DNA of 64,000 bases from VRUE01 sp963702705 (lineage in GTDB: Bacteria > Actinomycetota > Thermoleophilia > Solirubrobacterales > 70-9). The stretch spans positions 124,001-188,000 of the forward strand of contig CAVPDR010000006.1 of assembly GCA_963702705.1 (NCBI GenBank), in the 5' to 3' direction. Under the pieces are notes generated by a model. The model made no database searches, was not told the origin of the DNA, and saw only the letters and a program-made list of their open reading frames with translations. A program made the position numbers and the translations under genes. Positions within the stretch are counted from its first letter, which is position 1, and each line of letters begins with the position of its first letter. Of this stretch, positions 25,354 through 34,051 are shown piece after piece.

Positions 25354-26207
25354 CTGCTCTGCGCCGACTCCTCGCGCAGGCGCCGGGCGACGGCGGCCGA
25401 GGCTGCGCCCAGGGTGTCGAGCTCGGCGGCGTTCTCCTTGTGGCCGCTGACGTAGCAGCAGAGGGTGCCGCCGACCAGCTCGAAGGCGAACTTCTTCGGC
25501 GCTTCCTCGCCGAGCCAGACGATGAAGCTGGGGGAGAAGAAGCGGCGTAGCCAGACCTGGTCCTGCTCGGTGCCGGAGAAGATCTCGTAGCGCTTGTCGA
25601 GCGCCTCGCTCTCCAGCTTGACCCGCTGCTTGGAGCGGCGGAAGGCGTCCTCGAGCTTCTCCAGCGAGCGCAGGCCGGACTTGCGCTGGCAGAAGAGCTC
25701 CGGTAGGTGGGCGACGCACTCGGGCACCTCGACCAGGCCGACCGTGTAGCGGTAGTAGTTGGTCTCGCGGTTGCCCTCGCTGTCGGTGGTCTCGTCCTCG
25801 TAGGTGTAGAGGGCGAGGACGCCGTCGATGCCCTCGGCCAGCGAGCCGGAGAGGGTGCGCTCGGCATAGCGGTCGTCACCCTTGCGCAACAGCGGGGTCG
25901 CCGGGGGCAGCGGGCTCCTGCCACCGAGGGCCAGGCCGCGCTGGGTGGCGTAGGCCTGGAAGAAGGCATCCTCGGCCTGCGAGTCGGCAATCGCGAAGAC
26001 GACCAGCAGTGCCAGCAGGAAGGTCGCGCCGGCGACGATCGCCCCGATCGCGGGACCGACCAGTGCCGCCCCCGCGACACCCGCGGCGATCGCGGCGATC
26101 GCGGTGACGATCCAGGTCAGCGGCTTGCGCATCAGCCGCCGGAAGTGGAAGCCGCGCAGGTCGTTGGCGTCGTCGGGCGCGTTCACAGGGTGGCTGAGGT
26201 TATCCAC
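25350..26207 (-). CDS. Membrane protein of unknown function with two N-terminal TM helices
   Basis: A 285-residue protein. A short cytoplasmic head (DDANDLRGFHFRRLMRKPL) precedes two adjacent hydrophobic segments (WIVTAIAAIAAGVAGAALVG and AIVAGATFLLALLVVFAIAD). A cytoplasmic domain of about 200 residues follows, containing RTLSGSLAEGIDGVLALYTY, YRYTVGLVEVPECVAHLPEL, SEALDKRYEIFSGTEQDQVW and SPSFIVWLGEEAPKKFAFEL. I know this layout only as an uncharacterised actinobacterial family. The GTG start at 26207 lies about 80 bp from the dcw promoter and transcribes away from it. Confidence 0.65.
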   Translation of the reverse strand: MDNLSHPVNAPDDANDLRGFHFRRLMRKPLTWIVTAIAAIAAGVAGAALVGPAIGAIVAGATFLLALLVVFAIADSQAEDAFFQAYATQRGLALGGRSPLPPATPLLRKGDDRYAERTLSGSLAEGIDGVLALYTYEDETTDSEGNRETNYYRYTVGLVEVPECVAHLPELFCQRKSGLRSLEKLEDAFRRSKQRVKLESEALDKRYEIFSGTEQDQVWLRRFFSPSFIVWLGEEAPKKFAFELVGGTLCCYVSGHKENAAELDTLGAASAAVARRLREESAQSS

Positions 26208-26287
26208 GATATCCCGTGAAAAAACTCAGACACCCCCCGCGGGCGGGTCGGCAGGGGTTGCAAATGGGCTTGCAATGTGAGGTCGTG

Positions 26288-26316
26288 TTGCAAAGTGGGA
26301 GGAAGTGGGGTACTGT
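26288..26316 (+). promoter_or_regulatory. mraZ/dcw promoter with MraZ-type TGGGR operator in the spacer
   Basis: A -35 TTGCAA (26288-26293), 17-bp spacer and -10 TACTGT (26311-26316) form a sigma70-like promoter 105 bp before mraZ. The spacer holds TGGGA (26296-26300) and TGGGG (26306-26310), two direct repeats ten base pairs apart, which is the known MraZ binding-repeat spacing. MraZ binding here would cover the promoter. Two more TTGCAA boxes lie upstream (26258, 26270), with a TGGGC between them. Confidence 0.6.
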
Positions 26317-26420
26317 GCCCGCGAGTTGAAGCCCAGGACCGGGGTGGTGAGGTTCCTCCCACCTCATCACCTCGGTCCTAACTCTTTCCCAGGTCGCCCG
26401 CACTGAAAGGAACCCGACCG

Positions 26421-26864
26421 GTGGCATTTCGGGGCCTCTACGAGCACAGTCTCGATTCCAAGGATCGCCTCACCGTTCCCTCCAGGTTTCGGGCCGCCCT
26501 CTCCGATGGGGTTGTTCTGTCCAAGGGCTTCGACCCCTGCGTCTGGGTGCACACGACCGACGAGTTCGAGCAGCTCTCCGACCGCTTCCTCTCGCCGCAC
26601 AGCCCCTTTGGCCGCGACGCGCGCCAGCTGCGCCGTCGCTTCCACGGCGGCTCCTTCGACGAGAAGCTCGACTCCGCTGGCCGCATCCGCGTGCCCAGGC
26701 CGCTGATCGAGCACGCCGGCCTCGCTGGCCCCTGCGTGGTCGTCGGCACGGGGGAGTACCTGGAGATCTGGAACGCCGAGGCCTGGGCCAAGCAGGAGGC
26801 CGAGCTCGACGCCTCGGCTCCGGAGATCGCCGAGGGCCTGGCCGCGGGCGGAGCGCCTGAGTGA
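26421..26864 (+). CDS. mraZ: Transcriptional regulator MraZ
   Basis: A 147-residue protein with two AbrB-like MraZ domains. Domain 1 has GLYEHSLDSKDRLTVPSRFR and domain 2 has SFDEKLDSAGRIRVPRPLIE, the duplicated 'D-x-K-x-R-h-x-h-P' core that carries the DNA-contacting residues. MraZ represses the cell-division/cell-wall cluster by binding TGGG repeats, which are present in the promoter spacer upstream. The start is a GTG at 26421 behind AAAGGAACCC. The next gene (rsmH) begins one base after this stop. Confidence 0.95.
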   Translation: MAFRGLYEHSLDSKDRLTVPSRFRAALSDGVVLSKGFDPCVWVHTTDEFEQLSDRFLSPHSPFGRDARQLRRRFHGGSFDEKLDSAGRIRVPRPLIEHAGLAGPCVVVGTGEYLEIWNAEAWAKQEAELDASAPEIAEGLAAGGAPE

Positions 26865-26865
26865 G

Positions 26866-27882
26866 ATGGCGGCTCGAGCCCAGCAAGCCGTTGCCTTCCA
26901 CCGCCCGCCGGAGAATCGCGCAAACCTCTTCTTCATGACGACCGAGCACCAACCCGTCCTCGCCGCCGAGCTGAGCGAGCTGCTGGCGCCCCAGCCGGGG
27001 CAGACCGCGGTCGACTGCACCTTCGGCGGTGGCGGCCACGCGCGTCGCATCGCCGCCGCGCTCGGTCCCGACGGGACGCTGATCTGCATCGATCGCGACC
27101 CCGCCGCCGAGGCCCGCTACGAGGCCTTTGCCGCCGAGGCGCCCTGCGCGACCCGTTTCCTCGCCGCCGACTTCGCGGCAGGGCTTCGCACTCTGCGCGG
27201 CGAAGGAATTCGCCCAGAGATGGTCTACATGGACCTCGGAATGTCCTCGATGCAGGTTGACGCCTGGGGGCGGGGCTTCTCCTACTCCTACGACGCCCCC
27301 CTCGATATGCGTATGGACACCCGCCAGCAGCTGAGCGCCGCCGACGTCGTCAACGAGTGGCCCGAGTCGCGCTTGGCGCAGGTGCTGCGCCGTTTCGGCG
27401 AGGAGCGCTACGCCGGTGGGATTGCCCGCGAGATCAGCCGCCGTCGTCCGCTTGCCACCACCTCGGAGCTGGTCGACGCGATCAAGGCCGGGATGCCGGC
27501 CTCGGCCCGCTTCGGCGGCGGCCACCCGGCCAAGCGCAGCTTCCAGGCGATCCGGATCGCCGTCAACGGTGAGCTCGACTCGCTCGACGACGCCCTGCCG
27601 ACCGCCTGGGAGATGCTGCCGGTCGGCGGGCGCCTCGCGACGATCGCCTTTCACTCGCTGGAGGATCGCCGTGCCAAGCGCTTCCTCGCCGAGCGCGCCC
27701 GCGGCTGCGTCTGCCCGCCCGAGCTGCCGGTCTGCGTCTGTGGCCGTGAGCCCGAAGCCGAGCTGCTGACCCGCCGCGCCGTTGCGCCCGGCCCGGAGGA
27801 GGTCGCCACCAATCCGCGCTCGCGCTCGGCCCACCTGCGCGCTGCGGTCAAGGTCGCCGAGAACGTTGCGGTGGAGGCCTGA
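26866..27882 (+). CDS. rsmH: 16S rRNA m4C1402 methyltransferase RsmH (MraW)
   Basis: A SAM-dependent N4-cytosine methyltransferase that modifies C1402 of 16S rRNA. The SAM motif VDCTFGGGGHARRIAAALGP and ICIDRDP lie near the N-terminus of the conserved part. MVYMDLGMSSMQVD and RGFSYSYDAPLDMRMD are signature blocks, and VGGRLATIAFHSLEDRRAKR lies in the C-terminal half. An ATG at 26866 gives about 23 residues ahead of TTEHQPVLAAEL; the internal ATG at 26935 (MTTEHQPVL) is an equally good start and fits the family's usual N-terminus. The end overlaps ftsL by one base. Confidence 0.95.
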   Translation: MAARAQQAVAFHRPPENRANLFFMTTEHQPVLAAELSELLAPQPGQTAVDCTFGGGGHARRIAAALGPDGTLICIDRDPAAEARYEAFAAEAPCATRFLAADFAAGLRTLRGEGIRPEMVYMDLGMSSMQVDAWGRGFSYSYDAPLDMRMDTRQQLSAADVVNEWPESRLAQVLRRFGEERYAGGIAREISRRRPLATTSELVDAIKAGMPASARFGGGHPAKRSFQAIRIAVNGELDSLDDALPTAWEMLPVGGRLATIAFHSLEDRRAKRFLAERARGCVCPPELPVCVCGREPEAELLTRRAVAPGPEEVATNPRSRSAHLRAAVKVAENVAVEA

Positions 27883-28442
27883 TGGCGGCCGCCGCGACCG
27901 CACGCCGCGCCGCCGCCGCCCCGGCGCGCACGCCGAGTCGTAAAGCGCCGGCGCGCAAAAAGCCGATCAAGGTTCAGCTCGCACCGGCCCCGGCGCGCAA
28001 GGCTCCGGCCCGAAAGCCGGCCCGCGCAAGGCCGGCCCCGGCCCGTCGCCCCGGCGGCCAGCTGATCCCGATCGCGGTCGGCGCCGCGACCGCGGCCCGC
28101 CACCTGCCCGACTCCAGCCTGATGGTGCGGCTGACTCGCGGCCGGGCCTGGATCGCCGTCCTCGGCGTGCTCCTGGTCGGGATCGTCGCCGTCAACGTGA
28201 TCACGCTCAGCCTCTCGGCTGCTGCCGGGCACATCGACCAGAACATCATGGCGCTCGAACAGGAGAACTCACTGCTGAACGGCCGTGTGGCGCAGCGTGA
28301 CGGCGTAGCGCGAGTGCGCTCCGAAGCGGCGGTGCTTGGCCTCGCGCCGGCCACGACCGACCAGATCGACGCGGTCGAGGTCGGTCCCCACGATGTCACC
28401 GTCGCCGCCCAGCGCCTCGCCGCCGCCGGCACGGGCTACTAG
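27882..28442 (+). CDS. ftsL: FtsL-like divisome protein
   Basis: A 186-residue bitopic protein placed where ftsL always is, between rsmH and the division PBP. A long Ala/Lys/Pro/Arg-rich cytoplasmic tail (residues 1-80) precedes one TM helix (WIAVLGVLLVGIVAVNVITL). A short extracytoplasmic coiled coil follows (ALEQENSLLNGRVAQRDGVA) with RSEAAVLGLAPATTDQI, the leucine-zipper and 'A..LGM' pattern of FtsL. FtsL recruits FtsI/FtsW to the septum. Identification rests on position and topology, since sequence conservation in FtsL is weak. Confidence 0.8.
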   Translation: MAAAATARRAAAAPARTPSRKAPARKKPIKVQLAPAPARKAPARKPARARPAPARRPGGQLIPIAVGAATAARHLPDSSLMVRLTRGRAWIAVLGVLLVGIVAVNVITLSLSAAAGHIDQNIMALEQENSLLNGRVAQRDGVARVRSEAAVLGLAPATTDQIDAVEVGPHDVTVAAQRLAAAGTGY

Positions 28443-28454
28443 AGGCCGGCTTCG

Positions 28455-30107
28455 ATGAAGGTCATCGAGCGAAGGATCGGCCTCCTCTTCGCCGGTTTTC
28501 TCGTCTGCTTTCTCGTCATCGCCTGCCGCGCTTTCTGGCTGCAGGGCGTTCAGGGCGCCCAGCTCGCCTCCGAGGCGATCAGCCAGCAGACCCAATCGAT
28601 CGCGTTGCCGAGCCTGCGTGGCAGCCTGCTCGACCGCCACGGCAACGCGCTAGTCGCCTCCGAAGACGCGGCGACGATCTTCGCCGTGCCACCGGAAGTG
28701 ACGAAGCCGGCGCTGGCGGCGGAAAAGCTGGCGCCGATCCTGAAGCTGTCGGAGAGCAAGGTGCTCGGTGAGGTCACGGCGGAAACCACCTACTCGGTGC
28801 TGGCCCACAAAGTCGACCTGCCGACCGCGAAGCGGATCGAACGGCTCGACCTGGCCGGGATCGGCCAGGACCCCGACAGCCGGCGGACCTACCCCCAGGG
28901 TGCCATCGCCGGCCAGGTGCTGGGTTCGGTCGGCGCCGAAAACGAGGGCCTGAACGGGCTCGAGGAAGGCGAGGAATCGGTGCTGGCCGGGACCGACGGC
29001 GAACGCCGCATCGTCACTGACGCCAAGGGCGAACCGATCCGGCTGGAAACCGCCCAGGAAGCCGAGAACGGCGAAGACGTCCAGCTCACTCTCGATCCGG
29101 CGATCGAGGCGAAGACCGAAGAAGTGCTGGCCGAAGTCGGCGAAACCTATGCGCCGAAGGGCGCGACCGCGGTCGTGATGGACCCACGCAACTCGCAGAT
29201 CCTGGCGATGGCCAACTGGCCGCCGGTCGACCCAGCCGACCTCTCCGCCGCCGGCCCCGAAGACCTGATGAACCGGGCGACCGGCTTCACCTACGAGCCG
29301 GGCTCGACCTTCAAGGCGTTCACGGTCTCGGCCGCGCTGGAGGAAAAAGAAGTGACGCCGGAGACGTCCTTCTACCTGCCCTCGCAGCTGCACGTTGCCG
29401 ACCGCGTGATCGAAGACGCCGAGGCGCGGCCGCCGATATCGCTCACCGTCGCCCAGATCCTCGCCCAATCCTCCAACGTAGGCGCGGTGGAGATCGGGAT
29501 CAAGTTGGGGAGCAGGCGCTTCAGCAAGTGGATCGATCGCTTCGGCTTCGGCCGGCCGACCGGCGTCCAGTTCCCCGGCGAGGAGCAGGGGATCGTGCCC
29601 AAGCTCGACGAATACTCCGGCTCGACCATCGGCAACCTGCCGATGGGTCAGGGCCTCGCGGTGACGCCGATGCAGATGATGGCCGGCTACGCGGCGATCG
29701 CCGACGGCGGCATCCTGCGCCCGCCGCAGCTGATCGAGAAGGTTGGCGACGAAACGGTGCGGGAGCCAAAGGGCCATCGGGTGATCGGCGCCGACGTCGC
29801 GGCGCAGGTGCGCGAAATGCTCGAGGGGGTGCTGGAAGCCGGCGGTACGGCGTCGGAGGTCAGCGTTCCCGGATACAAGCTCGCCGGCAAGACCGGTACT
29901 GCGCAGGTGGCTGAAAACGGGACCTATTCCGAAACGAAGTACGTGGCGTCTTTCATCGGCTTCGCCCCCGCTCAGGATCCTCAGTTGCTCGTTTCGGTGA
30001 TCGTCGATCAGCCGCAGGGGGACTACTACGGCGGGTCTGTTGCGGCTCCGGCTTTCGGCAGGATCGCGGCGTTTGCGCTGCCTTATCTCGGGGTGCCTAC
30101 TGAATAG
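28455..30107 (+). CDS. ftsI: Septal transpeptidase FtsI (class B penicillin-binding protein)
   Basis: A 550-residue bitopic cell-division transpeptidase. The TM helix is LLFAGFLVCFLVIACRAFWL, the PBP dimer motif is LRGSLLDRHGNALVASED, and the catalytic domain has the three active-site motifs: YEPGSTFKAFTV (Ser nucleophile, S-x-x-K), AQSSNVGAV (S-x-N) and AGKTGTAQV (K-T-G). It cross-links septal peptidoglycan with FtsW. No PASTA domain follows. The start ATG is 12 bp after ftsL. A 26-bp hairpin separates it from murE. Confidence 0.95.
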   Translation: MKVIERRIGLLFAGFLVCFLVIACRAFWLQGVQGAQLASEAISQQTQSIALPSLRGSLLDRHGNALVASEDAATIFAVPPEVTKPALAAEKLAPILKLSESKVLGEVTAETTYSVLAHKVDLPTAKRIERLDLAGIGQDPDSRRTYPQGAIAGQVLGSVGAENEGLNGLEEGEESVLAGTDGERRIVTDAKGEPIRLETAQEAENGEDVQLTLDPAIEAKTEEVLAEVGETYAPKGATAVVMDPRNSQILAMANWPPVDPADLSAAGPEDLMNRATGFTYEPGSTFKAFTVSAALEEKEVTPETSFYLPSQLHVADRVIEDAEARPPISLTVAQILAQSSNVGAVEIGIKLGSRRFSKWIDRFGFGRPTGVQFPGEEQGIVPKLDEYSGSTIGNLPMGQGLAVTPMQMMAGYAAIADGGILRPPQLIEKVGDETVREPKGHRVIGADVAAQVREMLEGVLEAGGTASEVSVPGYKLAGKTGTAQVAENGTYSETKYVASFIGFAPAQDPQLLVSVIVDQPQGDYYGGSVAAPAFGRIAAFALPYLGVPTE

Positions 30108-30112
30108 GTGGG

Positions 30113-30189
30113 GGGCGTCGGGTGGCCCTCCTCAAAACGAGCAGCCGGAGGCTGCTCTTGAGTGTTTTGAGGAGGGCCACCCGACGCCC
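30113..30189. terminator. Very long hairpin between ftsI and murE
   Basis: Perfect 26-bp arms (30113-30138 and 30164-30189, inner part GGTGGCCCTCCTCAAAAC) enclose a second hairpin GAGCAGCC-GGA-GGCTGCTC (30139-30157). It starts 6 bp after the ftsI stop and ends 17 bp before the murE GTG, inside what should be one operon. It may be an attenuator, a processing site or a mobile palindrome. TTCCTAGACTTG follows, with no T-run. Confidence 0.75.
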
Positions 30190-30206
30190 TTCCTAGACTT
30201 GCTGGC

Positions 30207-31691
30207 GTGAGATTGGATGCGCTTGTCGCGGGAGCTGTCGGGGCCCGGATTGTGGGGGACGCCGCCGTCGAGGTGGAGTCTTTGGCTTACGACAGCCGAA
30301 AAGTTGGGGCCAGGACGCTTTTCTTTTGCGTGCCTGGCGAAAGGATGGATGGGCATGATTTTGCTGCCGGGGCTGTTGAGGCCGGGGCCGTGGCGCTTGT
30401 GGTTGAGCGGGAGCTGGACTTGGATGTGGCTCAGATCGTGGTCGGGGACGCGCGGGCCGCTATGGCTCCTCTTGCCGCTCGGTTCTGGGGGGATCCGACG
30501 GCGGAGCTGCGGGTCGTTGGGGTCACTGGGACCAATGGGAAGACGACCACTGCTTTCTTGATCCGGGAGGTGCTTGAGGCGGCTGGGATTCGGTGTGGGT
30601 TGTTGGGGACCGTGCGGCAGGTTGTCGGTGGCGTCGAGGAGGAGGTGGAGCGGACGACGCCGGAGGCGATCGAGCTTCAGGCAGCCTTTCGGCGCATGCG
30701 GGAGGCGGGGGACCGAGCCTGCGTGATGGAGGTGTCCTCGCATGCGCTGGCCCTGCACCGAGCGGACTCGATCCACTTCGAGGCGGCGCTGTTCACCAAC
30801 CTGACGCAGGACCACCTCGATTTCCATCGCGACATGGAGAGCTACTTCCAGGCCAAGCGGCTGCTCTTCGAGATGGAGCCGAAAGCCTCGATCGTCAACG
30901 TCGACGATCCCTACGGCAAGCGGCTCGCCGAGGAATTCGACTGCATCACCTTCTCCGCCGAGGGCGCCGAGGCCGACGTCGAAGCACACGACGTCTCCTT
31001 CGACGCCTCAGGCGCCCGGTTTGTGGCGAACCGCCCGCCGACGGGCCTGAAACGTCCATATAGAGGACGTTCTAGTCCCGTCGGCGGGGAGATTGCGGTG
31101 CGGATGGGGTTGCCGGGGCACTTCAATGTGGCCAATGCGCTTGGGGCGTTTGCCGCCTCGACCGTGCTTGGGGTCTCGCCGGAGGTCGCGGCGGAGGGGC
31201 TGGGCCGGGCGGAGCGGGTGCCGGGACGGTTCGAGCCGGTCGACGAGGGGCAGCCGTTCGCGGTGCTGGTCGACTACGCGCATACCCCCGATTCGCTGGA
31301 GAACGTGCTGCGGGCGGCGCGGCGGCTTACCGAGGGCCGGGTGATCGCCGTTTTCGGTGCCGGTGGCGACCGCGACCGCGATAAGCGGCCGAAGATGGGC
31401 CGGGCCGGAGCCGGGCTCTCCGACCTCGCCATCGTCACCTCCGACAACCCGCGCTCGGAGGACCCGGACGCGATCGTCCACGAGGTCGTCGCCGGGATCG
31501 AGAACGGCTCGGCATTCGAGATTGAGCCTGACCGCCGCGCCGCGATCGCGCTGGCGCTCGGCCGGGCCGAGCCCGGGGATACGGTCGTGATCGCCGGCAA
31601 GGGCCACGAGCAGGGCCAGGAGTTCGAGAACGGGCACAAGGTCCCCTTCGATGACCGCGCGGTCGCCCGCGAGGAGCTGCGCAGGCTTTGA
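30207..31691 (+). CDS. murE: UDP-MurNAc-tripeptide synthetase MurE
   Basis: A 494-residue ATP-dependent ligase adding the third amino acid (normally meso-diaminopimelate) to UDP-MurNAc-L-Ala-D-Glu. The ATP site is VVGVTGTNGKTTTAFLIREV. MEVSSHALALHRADSIHFEA and FTNLTQDHLDFHRDMESYFQ carry the family's His/Asp and carbamylated-Lys regions. The C-terminal VDYAHTPDSLENVLRAARRL and DNPRSEDPDAI are the DAP-specificity region (D-N-P-R), so DAP is the likely substrate. Residues about 275-294 (NRPPTGLKRPYRGRSSPVGG) are encoded by an in-frame palindrome not expected in MurE. The GTG start at 30207 gives the usual N-terminus. Confidence 0.95.
   Translation: MRLDALVAGAVGARIVGDAAVEVESLAYDSRKVGARTLFFCVPGERMDGHDFAAGAVEAGAVALVVERELDLDVAQIVVGDARAAMAPLAARFWGDPTAELRVVGVTGTNGKTTTAFLIREVLEAAGIRCGLLGTVRQVVGGVEEEVERTTPEAIELQAAFRRMREAGDRACVMEVSSHALALHRADSIHFEAALFTNLTQDHLDFHRDMESYFQAKRLLFEMEPKASIVNVDDPYGKRLAEEFDCITFSAEGAEADVEAHDVSFDASGARFVANRPPTGLKRPYRGRSSPVGGEIAVRMGLPGHFNVANALGAFAASTVLGVSPEVAAEGLGRAERVPGRFEPVDEGQPFAVLVDYAHTPDSLENVLRAARRLTEGRVIAVFGAGGDRDRDKRPKMGRAGAGLSDLAIVTSDNPRSEDPDAIVHEVVAGIENGSAFEIEPDRRAAIALALGRAEPGDTVVIAGKGHEQGQEFENGHKVPFDDRAVAREELRRL
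31034..31088. repeat. In-frame palindrome inside murE
   Basis: Outer arms CCCGCCGACGGG (31034-31045) and its complement (31077-31088) and inner arms AACGTCC (31051-31057)/GGACGTT (31065-31071) with a 7-nt loop form a hairpin of about 55 nt wholly inside the coding frame. It encodes roughly 18 extra residues between the ARFVA strand and the conserved GLPGHFNVANAL segment. Confidence 0.8.
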
Positions 31692-31693
31692 AC

Positions 31694-33068
31694 TTGAGCC
31701 CGGAGCAGATCGCCGAGGCCTGCGGCGCCGAGGTCCTTGCCCGCGGCGAGCCCGGCTCGCCGTCACGCGCCACAATCGGCTCGAGTCGAGACCGGCCCCG
31801 GCGACCTCTTCTTCGGCCTGCGTGGTGAGCGAGCCGACGGCGGCGAATTCGCCGGCGCGGCGATCGAGGCCGGCGCTTGGGGCATACTCGTCACCCCCGA
31901 GATGTCGCAGTTGCTTCCGTCATCCGACGGGAACCGCGACCGCGAGGGGGGCGAGGCCTGGGCCTTCGTCGCTGCCGATCCGCTGGCCGCTCTCCAGCGT
32001 CTCGCTCACGCCTGGCGCCGCGCCCTCGGTGCCCGCGTCGTCGGCGTCACCGGCTCGGTCGGCAAGACCTCTGTCAAGGACATCGCCCGGGCGCTTCTGC
32101 CCGGTCGCGTCCACGCCAACCGCGAGAACCTCAACACCGAGATCGGGCTGCCGCTGACGGTGCTCGAGGCGTCGGACGACGCCGAGGTCCTGGTCCTGGA
32201 GATGGCGATGCGCGGCGCCGGGCAGATCGCCGAGCTGGCCGCGATCGCCGAGCCCGAAGTCGCCGTGATCACCAACGTCGGCCCGGTCCACGTCGAGCTG
32301 CTCGGCTCGGTCGCGGCGATCGCGGCGGCGAAGGCTGAGATCCTGGCCGCGCTGCCGGCCGACGGCACGGCGGTCGTCCCCGCTGCGGCCGGCGTGCTCG
32401 AGCCGCACCTGGCCGGGGCACCGAGCCTGCTTCGCTTCGGCCCCGGCGGCGACGTCTTCGCCGCGCGGAGCCGAGTCCTCGACGGCGTCACCGAGGCCCT
32501 GATCGAGACGCCGGCGGGATCCCAGCTCTTCCACTTCCCCTTCGCCGAGGCCCACAACCTGGAGAACGCGCTGGCGGCCGTGGCCGCCGGCGTGGCACTC
32601 GCCGCGCCGCTCGCCGCGATGGCCGACCGCGCTGCGAACATAGGCTTCTCCCGCTTCCGGGGCGAGCGCCTCGAGCTGGGCGACGGAATCGTCCTGGTGA
32701 ATGACTGCTACAACGCCAACCCGGTCTCGATGCGCGCCGCGCTCAGCCACCTCGCCTCGATCGGCGCGGGACGGCGGATCGCCGTGCTCGGCGAGATGGC
32801 CGAGCTCGGGCCCGAGGCCGCCGATTACCACCGCGCGATCGGCGCCGACGCCCGCGCCGAGGGCGTCGACCTGTTGGTCGGCGTCGGCGAGCCGGCCCGC
32901 GGCTACGAACCCGACGAGCTGGTCGGCGACCCCGAGGAGGCGGCGGAGCTGCTCGCCGCCCAGCTCGAGGCCGGCGACACGATCCTGGTCAAGGGCTCGC
33001 GCTCGGCCGGGCTGGAGGCCGTCGCGGTGAGCCTCGAGCAGTTGCTGGGAGCGTCCGGCGATGGGTGA
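31694..33068 (+). CDS. murF: UDP-MurNAc-pentapeptide synthetase MurF (one frameshift)
   Basis: Adds D-Ala-D-Ala to the UDP-MurNAc-tripeptide. The N-terminus LSPEQIAEACGAEVLARGEP is read from a TTG at 31694, 3 bp after the murE stop, and ends at ATIGSS near 31780. The protein then continues one frame over with VETGPGDLFFGLRGERADGG, so there is an apparent one-base insertion near 31785. Downstream motifs are intact: ATP site VVGVTGSVGKTSVKDIARAL, NRENLNTEIGLPLTVLEA, MRGAGQIAELAAIAEPEVAV and VLVNDCYNANPVSMRAALSH. The end overlaps mraY by eight bases. Confidence 0.92.
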
Positions 33069-34035
33069 AGTGCTGATCGCCGGCATGGCGGCGATGTTGA
33101 TCTGCATCTTCCTCGGCCCCAAGTTCATCGAGTACCTGCGGGTGAAGGAGTTCGGCCAGCACATCCGCGAGGACGGGCCGCAGGAGCACCACGCCAAGGC
33201 CGGGACGCCGACCATGGGCGGGCTGATCGTCTTCGCCTCGATCTGCGTCCCCTACCTGGTCCTCTCCGACCGCGACGCGCAGAGCCTCGCGGTCTTCGGC
33301 GTCGCCATGGGCTGCGCGGCGATCGGCTTCGCCGACGACTTCATCAAGATCGTCAAGCGCCGCTCACTCGGCCTCTCGGCCCGCTGGAAGCTGCTCTTCC
33401 AGGTGATCCTCGCCTTCGGCCTCTGGTGGGTAGCGCGCCACTCGGTCGGGCTCGAACCGATCCTTTACTTCCGCATCGGCGACGCCAGCATCGACCTCGG
33501 CCCGGTCCTCTACTTCGTCCTCGTCTTCCTCGTCATCGCCGGGACCTCGAACGGGGTCAACCTCACCGACGGCCTCGACGGCCTCGCCGCCGGTTCCTGC
33601 GCGATCGTCCTGCTCGCCTACACCGCGATTGCCTTCGTCACCAACGAGCAGCAGAACCTCGCCCTGCTCTCCGCCTGCCTGGTCGGCGCCTGCATCGGCT
33701 TCCTCTGGTTCAACGCCTTCCCGGCCTCGATCTTCATGGGGGACACCGGCTCGCTCGGCCTCGGCGGCGCGATCGGCGCGCTGGCGGTGATGACCCAAAC
33801 CGAGGTGCTGCTGATCATCATCGGCGGCATCTTCGTAATCGAGGCGCTCTCGGTCGCGATCCAGGTCTTCTCCTTCAAAACCTTCCGCCGCCGCGTCTTC
33901 CTGATGGCGCCGCTGCACCACCACTTCGAGATGATGGCCTGGTCGGAGACCAAGATCATGCTCCGCTTCTGGATCATCGCCGCCGTCTGCTCGGGGATCG
34001 GGTTCACGCTGTACCAGCAGTCGATCGGGCGCTAG
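33061..34035 (+). CDS. mraY: Phospho-MurNAc-pentapeptide transferase MraY
   Basis: A polytopic membrane enzyme (about ten TM helices, 324 residues) that makes lipid I by transferring phospho-MurNAc-pentapeptide to undecaprenyl phosphate. Signature blocks: EHHAKAGTPTMGGLIVFASI near the N-terminus, IGFADDFIKIVKRRSLGL (catalytic Asp pair region), NGVNLTDGLDGLAAGSCAIV, WFNAFPASIFMGDTGSLGLG and LMAPLHHHFEMMAWSETKIM (the C-terminal His cluster). The start overlaps the murF end. The next dcw gene, murD, is displaced by an antisense gene. Confidence 0.96.
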   Translation: MGEVLIAGMAAMLICIFLGPKFIEYLRVKEFGQHIREDGPQEHHAKAGTPTMGGLIVFASICVPYLVLSDRDAQSLAVFGVAMGCAAIGFADDFIKIVKRRSLGLSARWKLLFQVILAFGLWWVARHSVGLEPILYFRIGDASIDLGPVLYFVLVFLVIAGTSNGVNLTDGLDGLAAGSCAIVLLAYTAIAFVTNEQQNLALLSACLVGACIGFLWFNAFPASIFMGDTGSLGLGGAIGALAVMTQTEVLLIIIGGIFVIEALSVAIQVFSFKTFRRRVFLMAPLHHHFEMMAWSETKIMLRFWIIAAVCSGIGFTLYQQSIGR

Positions 34036-34051
34036 CCAAGCCGCCTCGCGC

